Assembly (NCBI RefSeq): GCF_018987235.1
Contig: NZ_CP072197.1
Span: 744,001 to 808,000 of the forward strand
DNA length: 64,000 bases
Reading direction: 5' to 3'
From: Lactobacillus crispatus
GTDB taxonomy: Bacteria > Bacillota > Bacilli > Lactobacillales > Lactobacillaceae
How positions within the stretch are numbered: the stretch's first letter is position 1; each line of letters begins with the position of its first letter. This document shows positions 15,024 through 23,501 of the stretch, piece by piece. The position numbers and the translations under genes are program-made. The notes under the pieces are model-generated. The model did no database searches, had not been told where the DNA came from, and saw only the letters and a list, made by a program, of their open reading frames with translations.

Positions 15024-16201
15024 ATGAATGATTTTACCAAAGATATGGCTAATGCTCTATTCAATCAGGATAAAATTAATGATTTATTTAGACAAAAGCT
15101 CCAACAGGCTGTCAATGACCTGCTTGAATCCGAATTGACTGCCTTTTTAGGCTACAATCCTTATGAGCGCGATGGCTGGAATACCGGAAATTCTAGAAAT
15201 GGTGCTTATTACCGCAAGGTTGATACGCAATTCGGACAAATAGAAATCAAAGTTCCTAGAGACAGAAACGGTGAGTTTCATCAACACACTATGCCAGATT
15301 ATAAAAGGCATACTGATGTTTTAGAGCAAACTGTTATCAAGCTCTATTCCAAGGGCGTCACAACCCGAGAAATCGCTGATTTGATTGAGAAAATGTATGG
15401 CGGCTATTATTCTCCAGCTATGGTTTCCAATATTTCTAAAGAAATGATTCCCAAAGTTGAGGCATATCATCAGCGACATCTGTCAGATAAGTTCTTCTGC
15501 GTTTATCTCGATGCCACCTATATTCCTCTTAAGCGGGTCACTTATGAGCGCGAAGCAGTTTATATCGCCATCGGTATCAAACCTAATGGTCATAAAGAAG
15601 TGATTGACTACTGTATTGCGCCTACTGAAAATATTGAGATTTGGAGCGAAATGCTCAAAGGCTTCAAGAGTCGCGGCCTTGAACAGGTAGAGCTCTTCTT
15701 GTCTGACGGAGTAGTTGGCATGAAAGAGGCTATCTGCCAGTCCTATCCTAAAGCGCATTTTCAACGCTGCTTGGTACACGTCATGCGTAATATCAGTGCC
15801 AAAATGCGGGTTGACGATCGAAAAAAGCACTGGATGAATTCAAGCAGATTCATACTCAGTCAAACAAAGAAATGGCTGTACAGGTGCTGCATGAATTCTA
15901 TCAAAACTGGGAAAAAGCCTACAAAAACGTAGTTAGAGATCTTAGACAGGTTGAGCCTGATCTGTTAACCTTTTACAACTATCCGCCAGCTATTAGAGCT
16001 TCAATTTACTCAACTAACATGATTGAATCCTTTAACAACAGGCTTAAGCGGAAAACCAAGCCTAAAACAGAATTTCCAACTGAGCAGTCGCTTGACACCT
16101 TTATTGGAGTTCAGGCAATGGATTACAATGACCGTTACTTTAACAGGATTCATAAAGGATTTGGGCAAGTTCGAGACACCCTAGAATCCTATTTTGATTA
16201 A
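15024..16201 (+). CDS. IS256-family transposase requiring a -1 frameshift
   Basis: The first frame (15024-15932) has YLDATYIPLKR and SDGVVGM with the two catalytic Asp. After VDDR the family sequence continues only in the -1 frame (ALDEFKQIHTQSNKEMAVQVLHEF to NMIESFNN with the catalytic Glu, ending 16201). The switch falls exactly at A-AAA-AAG (15821-15827) in zero-frame phase, the canonical -1 slippery heptamer. The joined product is about 392 aa, equal to copy 1 read through. Either a programmed frameshift or a fixed 1-nt deletion; copy 3 has the same state. Confidence 0.82.
15821..15827 (+). other. In-phase -1 slippery heptamer AAAAAAG
   Basis: The zero frame reads CGA AAA AAG; slipping back one base gives AAA AAA G and enters the frame encoding the C-terminal third of the transposase. 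The same heptamer is present in copy 3 (plus-strand complement at 53221-53227). Confidence 0.7.
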
Positions 16202-16345
16202 AAGATAAATAAAAAAGTCAATCAACGAGAGAGATTATTTACACAAACTTCTTGACAGTCTCTAATGTCTTAACTGTTAACTTAGGAAAATGTCCTAATT
16301 GTAGTAAGTATGACATAATTTCCTTTATTGGAGGTTATAGTTAGA

Positions 16346-17737
16346 GTGAATAGGATTGATTTAACTATGAAATATGATGAACAGTACAAAGTCATTAAGG
16401 ATCTTGTAGATCACAACGGCAATAAGAAAAGAGCAGCCTTGAAGCTAGGAATATCCGTTAGACAAATAAACAGGAGAATCAAGCAGTATCAAGCTAAAGG
16501 AAAAGCGGCCTTCGTTCATGGGAACAAAGACCGCAAACCTGTTAATTGTCTCACCACAGAAATTAACAATCAAATTGTAACCTTATACCGTACTAAATAT
16601 CAAGACTGCAATATAAAACATTTTGTACAGCTGTTAGATCGCTTTGAGGACATTCATGTCTCTTATACCAAAGCTTACAGCCTGCTCAAGCAGCAGGATA
16701 TTCTTTCCCCTAAGCCTTGGAGAAAGACTAAGCGTGCCTTAGCCAAAAAGAAATGGCATAAGCAGCACCCTAAGCAAAACAAACAAGAAGTCAGCGCTGC
16801 AGTTGATCATCAACTAGCTTTGGCAGATGCTCATCCTCGCCATGAAAGATGCAAGTACTTCGGCGAAGAAATTCAGATGGATGCTTCTGTCTTAGTCTGG
16901 TTTGGTAAGCGTAAGGCTTACCTGCACCTTGCAATCGACAACGCTACTGGCATTATTGTCGGGGCTTATTTTGACTGGGAAGAGACTTTGAATGGCTACT
17001 ATCACGTCTTTGAGCAAATTCTTAAGGAATATGGCATTCCCCTTTGCTTTAAGACTGATAATCGGACTGTATTCAATTATGAGACTGCTCAAACCAAAGC
17101 TGCCCATAAAGATGTGCTGACACAATTTGGCTATGCCTGCAAAACTCTTGGCGTAGATCTAAAAACTACTAGTGTTTCTCAAGCCAAAGGCATGGTTGAA
17201 AGAGCTAACCAAACCGTCCAAGGTCGCCTTAAGCCAGAACTAAGATTGGCTGGAATCATGACAATCAACGAGGCAAATAAATACCTGCATGATGTGTTTG
17301 TTCCTGACTTTAACCAAAACTTCAGTCAGACTAGTCGTAAAGCCTGGTCTGTTTTTGAAAAGGCTCCTGATGACCGCAAAATCAATTATACCTTGGCCGT
17401 TCTCACTGGCAGAGTGTTTGATAGCGGCTCAGCTATTTCTTTCAAAAACAAGCTTTATCAAGCAACAGATGAATATGGCAAATTAGTCTGCTTCATGAAA
17501 GGAACTAAATGTCTGGTAATTGAAGCCCTAGATGGACAACTGCTAACGACAGTAGATGAGCATGTATATCTGCTTAAAGAAATTCCTAAGAATGCCAAAA
17601 TATCGCCAGAAGTAGACCAAGAGCCTAAAAAGAAAAGGACCAAGAAAAAGTGGATTCCACCAATGTCACATCCATGGAAGCGAGAATCATTCATAAAGCA
17701 ACAAAAGAGAGCTCATAAATACCATCAATACGTATAA
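16346..17737 (+). CDS. IS1202-group (ISNCY family) transposase
   Basis: 463 aa from GTG 16346 (GGAGG at 16330-16334; ATG 16367 is the alternative). N-terminal helix-turn-helix KKRAALKLGISVRQINRRIKQY, then an integrase-type catalytic core with IQMDASVLVWFGKRKAYLHLAID (Asp), FKTDNRTVF (Asp) and SQAKGMVERANQTVQGRLKPEL (Glu), and a basic C-terminus. Length and layout match IS1202-type transposases. The frame is intact, so the element could be active although its left end is separated. Confidence 0.85.
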   Translation: MNRIDLTMKYDEQYKVIKDLVDHNGNKKRAALKLGISVRQINRRIKQYQAKGKAAFVHGNKDRKPVNCLTTEINNQIVTLYRTKYQDCNIKHFVQLLDRFEDIHVSYTKAYSLLKQQDILSPKPWRKTKRALAKKKWHKQHPKQNKQEVSAAVDHQLALADAHPRHERCKYFGEEIQMDASVLVWFGKRKAYLHLAIDNATGIIVGAYFDWEETLNGYYHVFEQILKEYGIPLCFKTDNRTVFNYETAQTKAAHKDVLTQFGYACKTLGVDLKTTSVSQAKGMVERANQTVQGRLKPELRLAGIMTINEANKYLHDVFVPDFNQNFSQTSRKAWSVFEKAPDDRKINYTLAVLTGRVFDSGSAISFKNKLYQATDEYGKLVCFMKGTKCLVIEALDGQLLTTVDEHVYLLKEIPKNAKISPEVDQEPKKKRTKKKWIPPMSHPWKRESFIKQQKRAHKYHQYV

Positions 17738-17740
17738 AAA

Positions 17741-17764
17741 TAGCGGAGAGCAAATTCTCCGCTA
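17741..17764. terminator. Hairpin after the IS1202-like transposase gene
   Basis: Perfect 9-bp stem TAGCGGAGA/TCTCCGCTA with a 6-nt loop. There is no strong T-run, so termination is probable rather than certain; it may also shield the element from read-through. Confidence 0.5.
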
Positions 17765-17791
17765 ATAATTAAATAATTTTGGGACATTTTC

Positions 17792-19093
17792 CTAAATTAT
17801 TGACATATTTTTATGATAATTCATTTGCAAGCGTAAGTCCTCGTAAATTGGTTTTCCACCTAAAATGTCCAGAATGTAGTAAGCAACGAAAGTAACAATA
17901 ATCATTGGCAATACTTGCTGGACAGTCCCAATCATTTCAGTCAGTAGCATAATTGCTGTGAATGGTGCTTTTTCTATTGCACCAAAATATGCGGCCATGG
18001 AAATCACTAGGATATGAGGGAAGTACATTGGCAAAATAATCTGCAATTTTATCATAATATTGGCGCAAATTATTCCCAATAATGCCCCAAGAACTAGGAT
18101 AGGCATGAAAATACCACTAGGTACGGAAGAATCATATGAAAGCATTGAAAAGACAAACCGAATTATCAAGAATAAGATCGGTAGTAAAAGAAAGTCCCAT
18201 GATCCAAAGGCTTTGACATTCCAATTCAAATTGAATAAATTATCAATTAACACATGTGAACCACCGAGTAAGTGGGCATTAAATAGACCAACTGGAATAA
18301 TTAAAATTAAAGGAATGATACTGTGATAGGCTGCAGGGATTTTTTTAATTTTACTGAACCATGGCTTTAGCGAAAGTAGTACATATTGATAAATGTATGC
18401 CATTATTCCCAAAAAGATACCAATTAAAGGTAAAGCCCAGTATGCAGTAACAGGTAAATAATCGTTAACGGGTAAATAAAGGAATGGTTTGTTTCCAAAG
18501 GCTAGAATAGTAACGAAGTCAGCTGAAAAAGTGGCGGCCAAGACGGCTACTACTTTTTGAGGTTTAAAATCAAAAGTAATTTCTTCGACCAAGAAAAGTG
18601 CACCAGCTATTGGCGCGCTAAAGGCGGCAGCCAATCCTGCAGCCACACCGCATTATTGTAGCGTTCTCAAATTTTCCTTGTTAGATTTAAATACTTTTTC
18701 TGCTAATCCTTGACCAACCATTGCGCCCATTTCAATACAAGGACCTTCACGACCTAGCATTAATCCAGGACAGATAGCTAATAAGCCTCCAATAAATTTC
18801 CGCCAAAGAATGGACCACCATGGCATCTTATTTTCATTTAAAAGAACAGCCTCGATTTGTGGTACCCCTGAGCCAATTACTTGTTCAAGGTAAGGCGCAG
18901 TTATTTTACCTAATGTTATTGCAATAATGAACATCAATAAGATGTAGGGTACGATCAGTACTCGCTGGGCTGCCATTTGCGGATAAATTTGATAAAGCAA
19001 CTTCATAGTTTGATCAATAATCCAGCGAAATGCGCTAACTATAACTCCAGTAGTTAGCCCAACTGAAATTGCCTGAACCAAAGTTTTAGTCAT
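17792..19093 (-). pseudogene. ClC-family chloride channel/antiporter with an internal TAA and an IS-derived tail
   Basis: Reading through one TAA (18655-18653) gives about 433 aa with the ClC signatures GSGVPQIEA, GREGPCIEMGA (the Glu of H+/Cl- antiporters) and PSGIFMPIL, with about ten hydrophobic segments. The TAA sits between RTLQ and CGVAAGLAAAFSAP, so translation would end after 146 residues. The IS1202-like insertion replaced the native C-terminus (NIDK stop, left at 5490) by NMSII stop. The second lesion would be mild; the nonsense codon is probably inactivating. A role in acid or chloride homeostasis at the membrane is known for the family. Confidence 0.9.
17806..17832. repeat. 27-bp target duplication, right copy
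   Basis: Exact direct repeat of 5501-5527, located in the last codons of clcA and directly abutting the ACA end of the IS1202-like element. Confidence 0.8.
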
Positions 19094-19228
19094 GTTGGTT
19101 GAAAAAAGGTTTTGCTAAAATCTGTTTTGCATTTTTAATCATTACATTTCCCCATATTACAGACGATACATCCTTTTTATCCTAACAAAATATAGCAAAA
19201 AAGGCATTTATGTTTTTGATGAATGATC

Positions 19229-19848
19229 TTATTTTTGTAAAAATTGTTGTTCCCAATCATAGACATTTTTTATATGCTTCTTTAAAGCGTTAGAGGCTAA
19301 CAAAATATCTTTTTTCTCAACTGCAGAAATAATATCCATTATTTCCTGAACCGAGGATTTCATACAACGATCATTGTCTACGATGGCATAACGCATACGA
19401 TTGGTTTGAGTACGTAAAAGATCGATGGTTCGCTGAAGCGTGGGATTTCCGGTATTTTCAGTTAAAAATACATGGAATAGTTCATCAAGTTTAAGATAAG
19501 CTTGCCAATCATGTTTTGCTAAAATTTCTTGGAATTTTATTCCATAATCATTAGCCAGTTGTGGATCTAAATTGGGAAAATTTTTTTCCAAGGCATAACT
19601 CTCTAATAGAGAACGTAAATCATAATTGTCTTTTAATTCAGCCAATGTAATATGGCTAACGATTTTTTTTGTCCTTGACGAACTAGTAAGCTTTCATTTT
19701 CCAATTGTTTGATTGCTTCTCTAATTGGAGTACGAGACATGTTAAGTTTAATACGCGTTTGATTTTCTGATAAAAGATGACCTGGCTTAAAATGACCAGT
19801 GTTTATTTGATCTTTGATAAAAAGATATGCTTTTTCTTGATTATTCAT
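19229..19848 (-). pseudogene. GntR/FadR-type regulator frameshifted in an A8 run
   Basis: The 71-aa first piece is a winged helix (YLFIKDQINTGHFKPGHLLSENQ, SRTPIREAIKQLE). The second is an FCD ligand domain (DLRSLLESYALEKNFPN). They are joined by RQGQKK(I)VSHITLAELKDN if one A is added to the eight-A run on the minus strand (plus-strand T8 at about 19663-19670). Total would be about 205 aa, normal for the FadR subfamily. It is a slippage-prone site, so either true decay, phase variation or a base-calling error. IS30 copy B lies 43 nt upstream of the start. Confidence 0.85.
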
Positions 19849-19890
19849 TTGGTTCTCCTAACTAAGATAATTTTACAACTTTTTTATTTT

Positions 19891-21054
19891 CCCGGATTTA
19901 AAATTGAAGTGCAACACCAAGTGTTAAACAAAAAGGCCATGAAGACCTAAACTTGAAGTGACGAAAAATCAAGAAAGGAAGATCTTCATGACCAATTCAA
20001 ATTCTAGCATTTCTAAGCACTATCATCAATTAACCAGCGTACAACGTGGACAAATTCAAGCAATGCTGGATTCCGGCATAACTTCCCGTACTGTTATCGC
20101 TCAAGAAGTCGGCTGCCATAAGTCGACAATCAGTCGCGAAATCAAACGCGGAAGCGTCCTGCAAAGAGACAGCAGCTATTTATTGTATGAGCACTATTAC
20201 GCTGATACTGCACAGCTTTATTATGAGAAGCGTCGCAAAAACTGCTATCAGCGCAATCCATTGAAGCATTATGCTGTCTTTTTGAGAATGCTCTCCAGAC
20301 GCTTCAAAGCTAAATTTGATGCCACCAGCATCGATGAATTCGTTGGTGAATTCAAAAGGACTATGCCAGGCTACCCTTGTCCCAGCACACCAACTGTCTA
20401 TCGCTATATTGATCAGGGCTTGCTGGACATAAGCAATATTGATCTGCCTATGAAGCTCAAAAGACGCAGGAACAAGCGTCATCACGGCCAGAGCGGTCAT
20501 GCTTTGCACAAGAAGAATCTTGGCAATTCCATTGAACAGCGTCCTAAAGAGATTGAAGACAGAAAAACGCCGCTGCACTGGGAAGGAGATCTGGTTAAAG
20601 GCGTCAGACGCAAGAATCAGCCTGCTTTAATGACTTTGACCGAAAGAACCACACGCTTTGAAGTAGTTATCAAGATTCCTGACTATCGGGCAAGCACATG
20701 CCAAAGGCTGCTTCAAAATGAGATTGACAGACATCCTGCCTGGTTTAAATCGATCACGTTTGACAATGGCTCTGAGTTTGCGGATATGACCAAGATCAAA
20801 GGCTGCCAGATCTACTTCGCCCACCCATATTCTCCATGGGAAAGAGGCACCAATGAGAACTGCAATGGACTTCTGCGTCAATTCTTCCCTAAAGGCAAAA
20901 GCATGAAAGATAAGTCAGCTGCTTATGTTCAACAGGCAACTGATGCCATTAACCGCAAACATCGTCGAATCCTTCAATATCACACAGCAGAAGAACTCTT
21001 CAAGCAATATATTTCCTCATAGCCTAACTGTTGCACTTAATTTGACAATTCAGG
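19891..21054 (+). mobile_element. IS30-family element, copy B
   Basis: 1,164 bp from CCCGG to CAGG, flanked by a 14-bp direct repeat AACTTTTTTATTTT (19877-19890 and 21055-21068). Inserted between the gntR remnant and the NmrA-like gene. Confidence 0.92.
19988..21022 (+). CDS. IS30-family transposase
   Basis: Same 344-aa intact protein as in copy A, with HTH and DDE blocks unchanged. The ribosome-binding site GAAAGGAAG precedes ATG 19988; the frame is also open upstream to GTG 19958. Confidence 0.95.
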   Translation: MTNSNSSISKHYHQLTSVQRGQIQAMLDSGITSRTVIAQEVGCHKSTISREIKRGSVLQRDSSYLLYEHYYADTAQLYYEKRRKNCYQRNPLKHYAVFLRMLSRRFKAKFDATSIDEFVGEFKRTMPGYPCPSTPTVYRYIDQGLLDISNIDLPMKLKRRRNKRHHGQSGHALHKKNLGNSIEQRPKEIEDRKTPLHWEGDLVKGVRRKNQPALMTLTERTTRFEVVIKIPDYRASTCQRLLQNEIDRHPAWFKSITFDNGSEFADMTKIKGCQIYFAHPYSPWERGTNENCNGLLRQFFPKGKSMKDKSAAYVQQATDAINRKHRRILQYHTAEELFKQYISS

Positions 21055-21135
21055 AACTTTTTTATTTTTTATTTTTTATATTATTTGCAACTAATAAAAC
21101 TAAAAACTTGTATACAGGTTATCTGTGGTAAATCG

Positions 21136-21175
21136 TTGACTTACAAAATATAAGTTTTACTATGTAATTGTAAGT
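21136..21175 (+). promoter_or_regulatory. Promoter with overlapping inverted repeat
   Basis: -35 TTGACT (21136-21141), 16-nt spacer, TACTAT. The arms ACTTACAA (21139-21146) and TTGTAAGT (21168-21175) bracket the core promoter, which suggests a repressor site for the downstream NmrA-like gene. The regulator is unknown; HxlR- or MarR-type proteins commonly use such sites. Confidence 0.5.
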
Positions 21176-21204
21176 TAAATTTTGATAGAAATGAGGAAAG
21201 AAAA

Positions 21205-21852
21205 ATGACTAAAATTGCAGTACTTGGTGCAAGTGGACAAATTGCTAAATTAGCAGAAAATTTATTTTTGGAAGATAAAAATAATGAATTAATTTTATTT
21301 TTACGCCATCCTAATAAATTGGATAAAAAAGATATCGATGATCAACGTGAAAGGATTGTCGTAGGGGATGCAAGTAAATTGGATGAACTTGCTCCGGCTA
21401 TTAAAGGCGCAGATATCGTTTATGCTAATTTAGCTGGTTCAAATATTGAAGATCAAGCTAAGACAGTTGTTAAAGCTATGGATGAAGATTGTATTAAGCG
21501 TTTGATTTGGATTTCCTCGTTAGGAGTCTATGATGAGGTACCAGGCAAATTTGGTGAATGGAACAAGAATATTTTAGGTTCATATTTGACCACTTATCGT
21601 GCAGCTGCTGATCAAATTACTGCTAGCGATTTGGATTACACGATTATTCGTCCAGCTTGGTTGACCAATAAAGATGAAGTTGACTATGAAATAACTGAAG
21701 GCGCAACTACCCCATTTAAAGGAACTGAGGTCTCTCGTCTAAGTGTGGCTAGTTATGTAAATGAAATAGTTAAAGACCAAAGTAAAGACAGTCGTGGTAA
21801 TGTTGGTTTAAATAAACCAAATACCGACGGTGATAAGCCAGCTTGGTATTAA
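21205..21852 (+). CDS. NmrA-like/SDR-type NAD(P)-binding protein
   Basis: 215 aa with an N-terminal Rossmann motif KIAVLGASGQIAK, then VVGDASKLDELAPAIKGADIVYANLAG and IWISSLGVYDEVPGK, followed by DYTIIRPAWLTN. This is the atypical SDR/NAD(P)H-binding family, often redox sensors or quinone-type reductases. AGGAAAG site before ATG. Monocistronic, with its own promoter and terminator. Substrate not predictable. Confidence 0.85.
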   Translation: MTKIAVLGASGQIAKLAENLFLEDKNNELILFLRHPNKLDKKDIDDQRERIVVGDASKLDELAPAIKGADIVYANLAGSNIEDQAKTVVKAMDEDCIKRLIWISSLGVYDEVPGKFGEWNKNILGSYLTTYRAAADQITASDLDYTIIRPAWLTNKDEVDYEITEGATTPFKGTEVSRLSVASYVNEIVKDQSKDSRGNVGLNKPNTDGDKPAWY

Positions 21853-21860
21853 AACAAAAA

Positions 21861-21899
21861 AATAAAGACCAGCTTCAAACTGAAACTGGTCTTTATTTT
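21861..21899. terminator. Bidirectional terminator
   Basis: 12-bp stem AATAAAGACCAG/CTGGTCTTTATT, between the NmrA-like gene and the converging pyrE. Confidence 0.9.
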
Positions 21900-21906
21900 G
21901 GCTTAA

Positions 21907-22545
21907 TTATTTTTCGAATTGTTTGCCCCAAGCCCATGGATCTTCGTGCCAGGTCTTTAAGACATCATATTGCGTGCTAGAAATATGACCTGACTCATTT
22001 TCCTTTTTGAGTAATTCAGGGTAGGAAAGAAGCGGAGCATATTTAACATTAGCTTTAGCAAAGTTTTCTTTTGCATCCGGTAGGTAGTAGGTGAAAATTG
22101 AAGAAACGCCAATGACGTTGCCACCATCTTTTTCAGTTGCTTTAACTGCATTTAAAACGGAACCACCAGTGGTGATTAAGTCATCAATTAAAACGATCTT
22201 ATCATCTTTACTGAAACGGCCTTCGATTTGGCGGCCTTTGCCATGATCCTTTGGCTTAGGACGAACATAGATCATTGGTAAGTGCAGTTTATCTGCAACC
22301 CATGCGGCATGGGGAATACCGGCGGTAGCGACGCCACCAATAATAGTAGCCTCAGGGAATTCTTTGGCGATTAAATTAGCTAAATCACCAGCAATCATAT
22401 CGCGTAATTCTGGATATGAAACCGTTAACCTAAGGTCGGTGTAAATTGGAGAAAGCATCCCACTTGCGTAAGTGAATGGTTTGTCAGGTGAGATAGTGAT
22501 AATTTTTTCTTGAATAAGTTGACTGATAATTTGATCCTTATGCAT
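21907..22545 (-). CDS. pyrE: Orotate phosphoribosyltransferase
   Basis: 212 aa from ATG 22545, which follows AAAGGAG; the longer open frame overlaps pyrF and is not used. It contains the PRPP-binding motif IVLIDDLITTGGS and the family segments FTYASGMLSPIYTDLR and VATAGIPHAAWVADKL. It converts orotate plus PRPP to OMP. The start is one base after the pyrF stop, so it is coupled to pyrF. It is controlled by the PyrR attenuator upstream of pyrF. Confidence 0.96.
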   Translation of the reverse strand: MHKDQIISQLIQEKIITISPDKPFTYASGMLSPIYTDLRLTVSYPELRDMIAGDLANLIAKEFPEATIIGGVATAGIPHAAWVADKLHLPMIYVRPKPKDHGKGRQIEGRFSKDDKIVLIDDLITTGGSVLNAVKATEKDGGNVIGVSSIFTYYLPDAKENFAKANVKYAPLLSYPELLKKENESGHISSTQYDVLKTWHEDPWAWGKQFEK

Positions 22546-22546
22546 T

Positions 22547-23251
22547 TTAGTTAAACTCCTTTTTAATTGCTTCATATGCAGCTTCTGGGTCACTGGCTAA
22601 AGTAATTGGCCGTCCAACAACAATAGCGCTTGAGCCCCATTCTTTGGCTTGCGCTGGTGTGGCCACGCGAGATTGATCGTCTTTAGCATTGCCAGCAGGC
22701 CGAATTCCCGGTGTGACATATAAAAAGTCATCGCCAACTTTTTCGTGTAATTCTTTTACTTCAAGTGGTGAACAAATAACCCCATCTGCTCCAGAGTGCT
22801 TAGCCATTTTTGCTAGCGAAAGAACTTGCTCTTTCATTGACAGTGCGCAATTTTGTTCATGTGCCAATACTTCATCAGAAATCGAAGTTAATTCGGTTAC
22901 TGCTAGTAACTTAGGCACGCTTTTGCCAGCAGGTGTACCCGCGATTAAACCGTCTTTAGCTGATTTGATCATTTGACTGCCGCCTAAAGCATGAACGGTA
23001 GTAAAAGTAATTCCTAACTTAGCTAATTGTTTAGCCCCGTTATAAACGGTATTAGGGATATCATGCAATTTTAGATCCAAGAAAATCTTATAACCTTGCT
23101 CAGCTAAGTCTTTAACCACTTGGTTGCCAGCGTGATAGAATAATTCCATACCGACTTTGATAAAGACGTTTTCTGGTTTGCCTAATTTAGACAAAATCTT
23201 ATGCAGTTGCTCTTCATTGTCAATATCTAATGCAACAATTACAGGTTTCAT
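22547..23251 (-). CDS. pyrF: Orotidine 5'-phosphate decarboxylase
   Basis: 234 aa from ATG 23251 (GGAGGAAAA site). Opening VIVALDIDNEEQL and catalytic block FLDLKLHDIPNTV (Lys/Asp tetrad) are diagnostic; GIRPAGNAKDDQSRVATPAQA forms the phosphate loop. It converts OMP to UMP, the last step of the pathway. First gene of pyrFE, divergent from pyrD. Confidence 0.96.
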   Translation of the reverse strand: MKPVIVALDIDNEEQLHKILSKLGKPENVFIKVGMELFYHAGNQVVKDLAEQGYKIFLDLKLHDIPNTVYNGAKQLAKLGITFTTVHALGGSQMIKSAKDGLIAGTPAGKSVPKLLAVTELTSISDEVLAHEQNCALSMKEQVLSLAKMAKHSGADGVICSPLEVKELHEKVGDDFLYVTPGIRPAGNAKDDQSRVATPAQAKEWGSSAIVVGRPITLASDPEAAYEAIKKEFN

Positions 23252-23375
23252 TTTTCCTCCACAAAAAAAGTCTATCTTAGCGCAGAGAGACACCAAGGAT
23301 AGACTTTTCCTAGATAATTTAAGTCAATATTTTGAACTTGCGGTCTCTCTGTACCGTTTAAAGTTTGATCAAGGT
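23252..23375 (-). promoter_or_regulatory. PyrR attenuator of pyrFE
   Basis: On the minus strand, ACAGAGAGACCGCAAG (plus 23352-23337) is the conserved PyrR-binding loop. The same segment can pair with GGTGTCTCTCTG further down to form an antiterminator. A terminator AAAGTCTATC/GATAGACTTT with a long U-run (plus 23307-23261) stands just before the pyrF ribosome-binding site. UMP-bound PyrR would favour termination. Confidence 0.88.
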
Positions 23376-23419
23376 GAAGTTTAACACCTCAAAAGTAAAA
23401 ATACAAATAAAATTTTTGC

Positions 23420-23448
23420 TTGGAAAAAATTATAATCACGTGTAGAAT
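23420..23448 (+). promoter_or_regulatory. Promoter of pyrD
   Basis: -35 TTGGAA (23420-23425), 17-nt spacer, -10 TAGAAT (23443-23448). No attenuator is seen in the short leader before pyrD; control of the rest begins downstream. Confidence 0.55.
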
Positions 23449-23501
23449 CATTTCTTGAAAAAATAAAGAGTGTCCGTGAGCATTCATTTTGGAGGAAAAT
23501 T

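Larger units (their letters stand above)
5552..16262 (+). mobile_element. 10.7-kb putative composite transposon bounded by two IS256-family copies
   Basis: Two same-direction IS256-family elements (5552-6923 and 14896-16262) enclose a pullulanase gene, a lacI remnant, an IS30 copy, a toxin-antitoxin pair and a recombinase fragment. The outer flanks are an 8-bp direct repeat TAATGTCT (5544-5551 and 16263-16270), whereas the inner flanks do not match each other. That is the signature of transposition of the whole unit using the two outer ends. The copies are diverged from each other (different lesions), so the unit is not a recent tandem duplication. Confidence 0.72.
14896..16262 (+). mobile_element. 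IS256-family element, copy 2
   Basis: 1,367 bp between GAGACCGTAAAAT and GACAGTCTC ends. It forms the right boundary of the 10.7-kb unit; its outer flank TAATGTCT repeats the outer flank of copy 1. Its transposase protein is identical to that of copy 3 at 52.8 kb. Confidence 0.9.
16263..17805 (+). mobile_element. IS1202-like (ISNCY) element, main part
   Basis: Continues from the severed left tip at 5528-5551. Subterminal repeats TTAGGAAAATGTCC (about 16281-16294 and, inverted, 17781-17794) flank one transposase gene. The right tip ends in ACA at 17805 next to the 27-bp target copy at 17806-17832. Without the 10.7-kb insertion the element would be about 1.56 kb. Confidence 0.75.

Noticed and set aside
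5501..17832. attL/attR sites of an integrative element using the recombinase at 14.3 kb
   Set aside because: The 27-bp repeats at a gene's 3' end look like att sites, but they abut TGT/ACA ends of an IS1202-like element whose family makes duplications of this size. The recombinase lies in a separate later insertion.
18653..18655. Recoding or selenocysteine at the clcA stop
   Set aside because: The codon is TAA, not TGA, and no recoding element is visible; a simple nonsense mutation is more likely.
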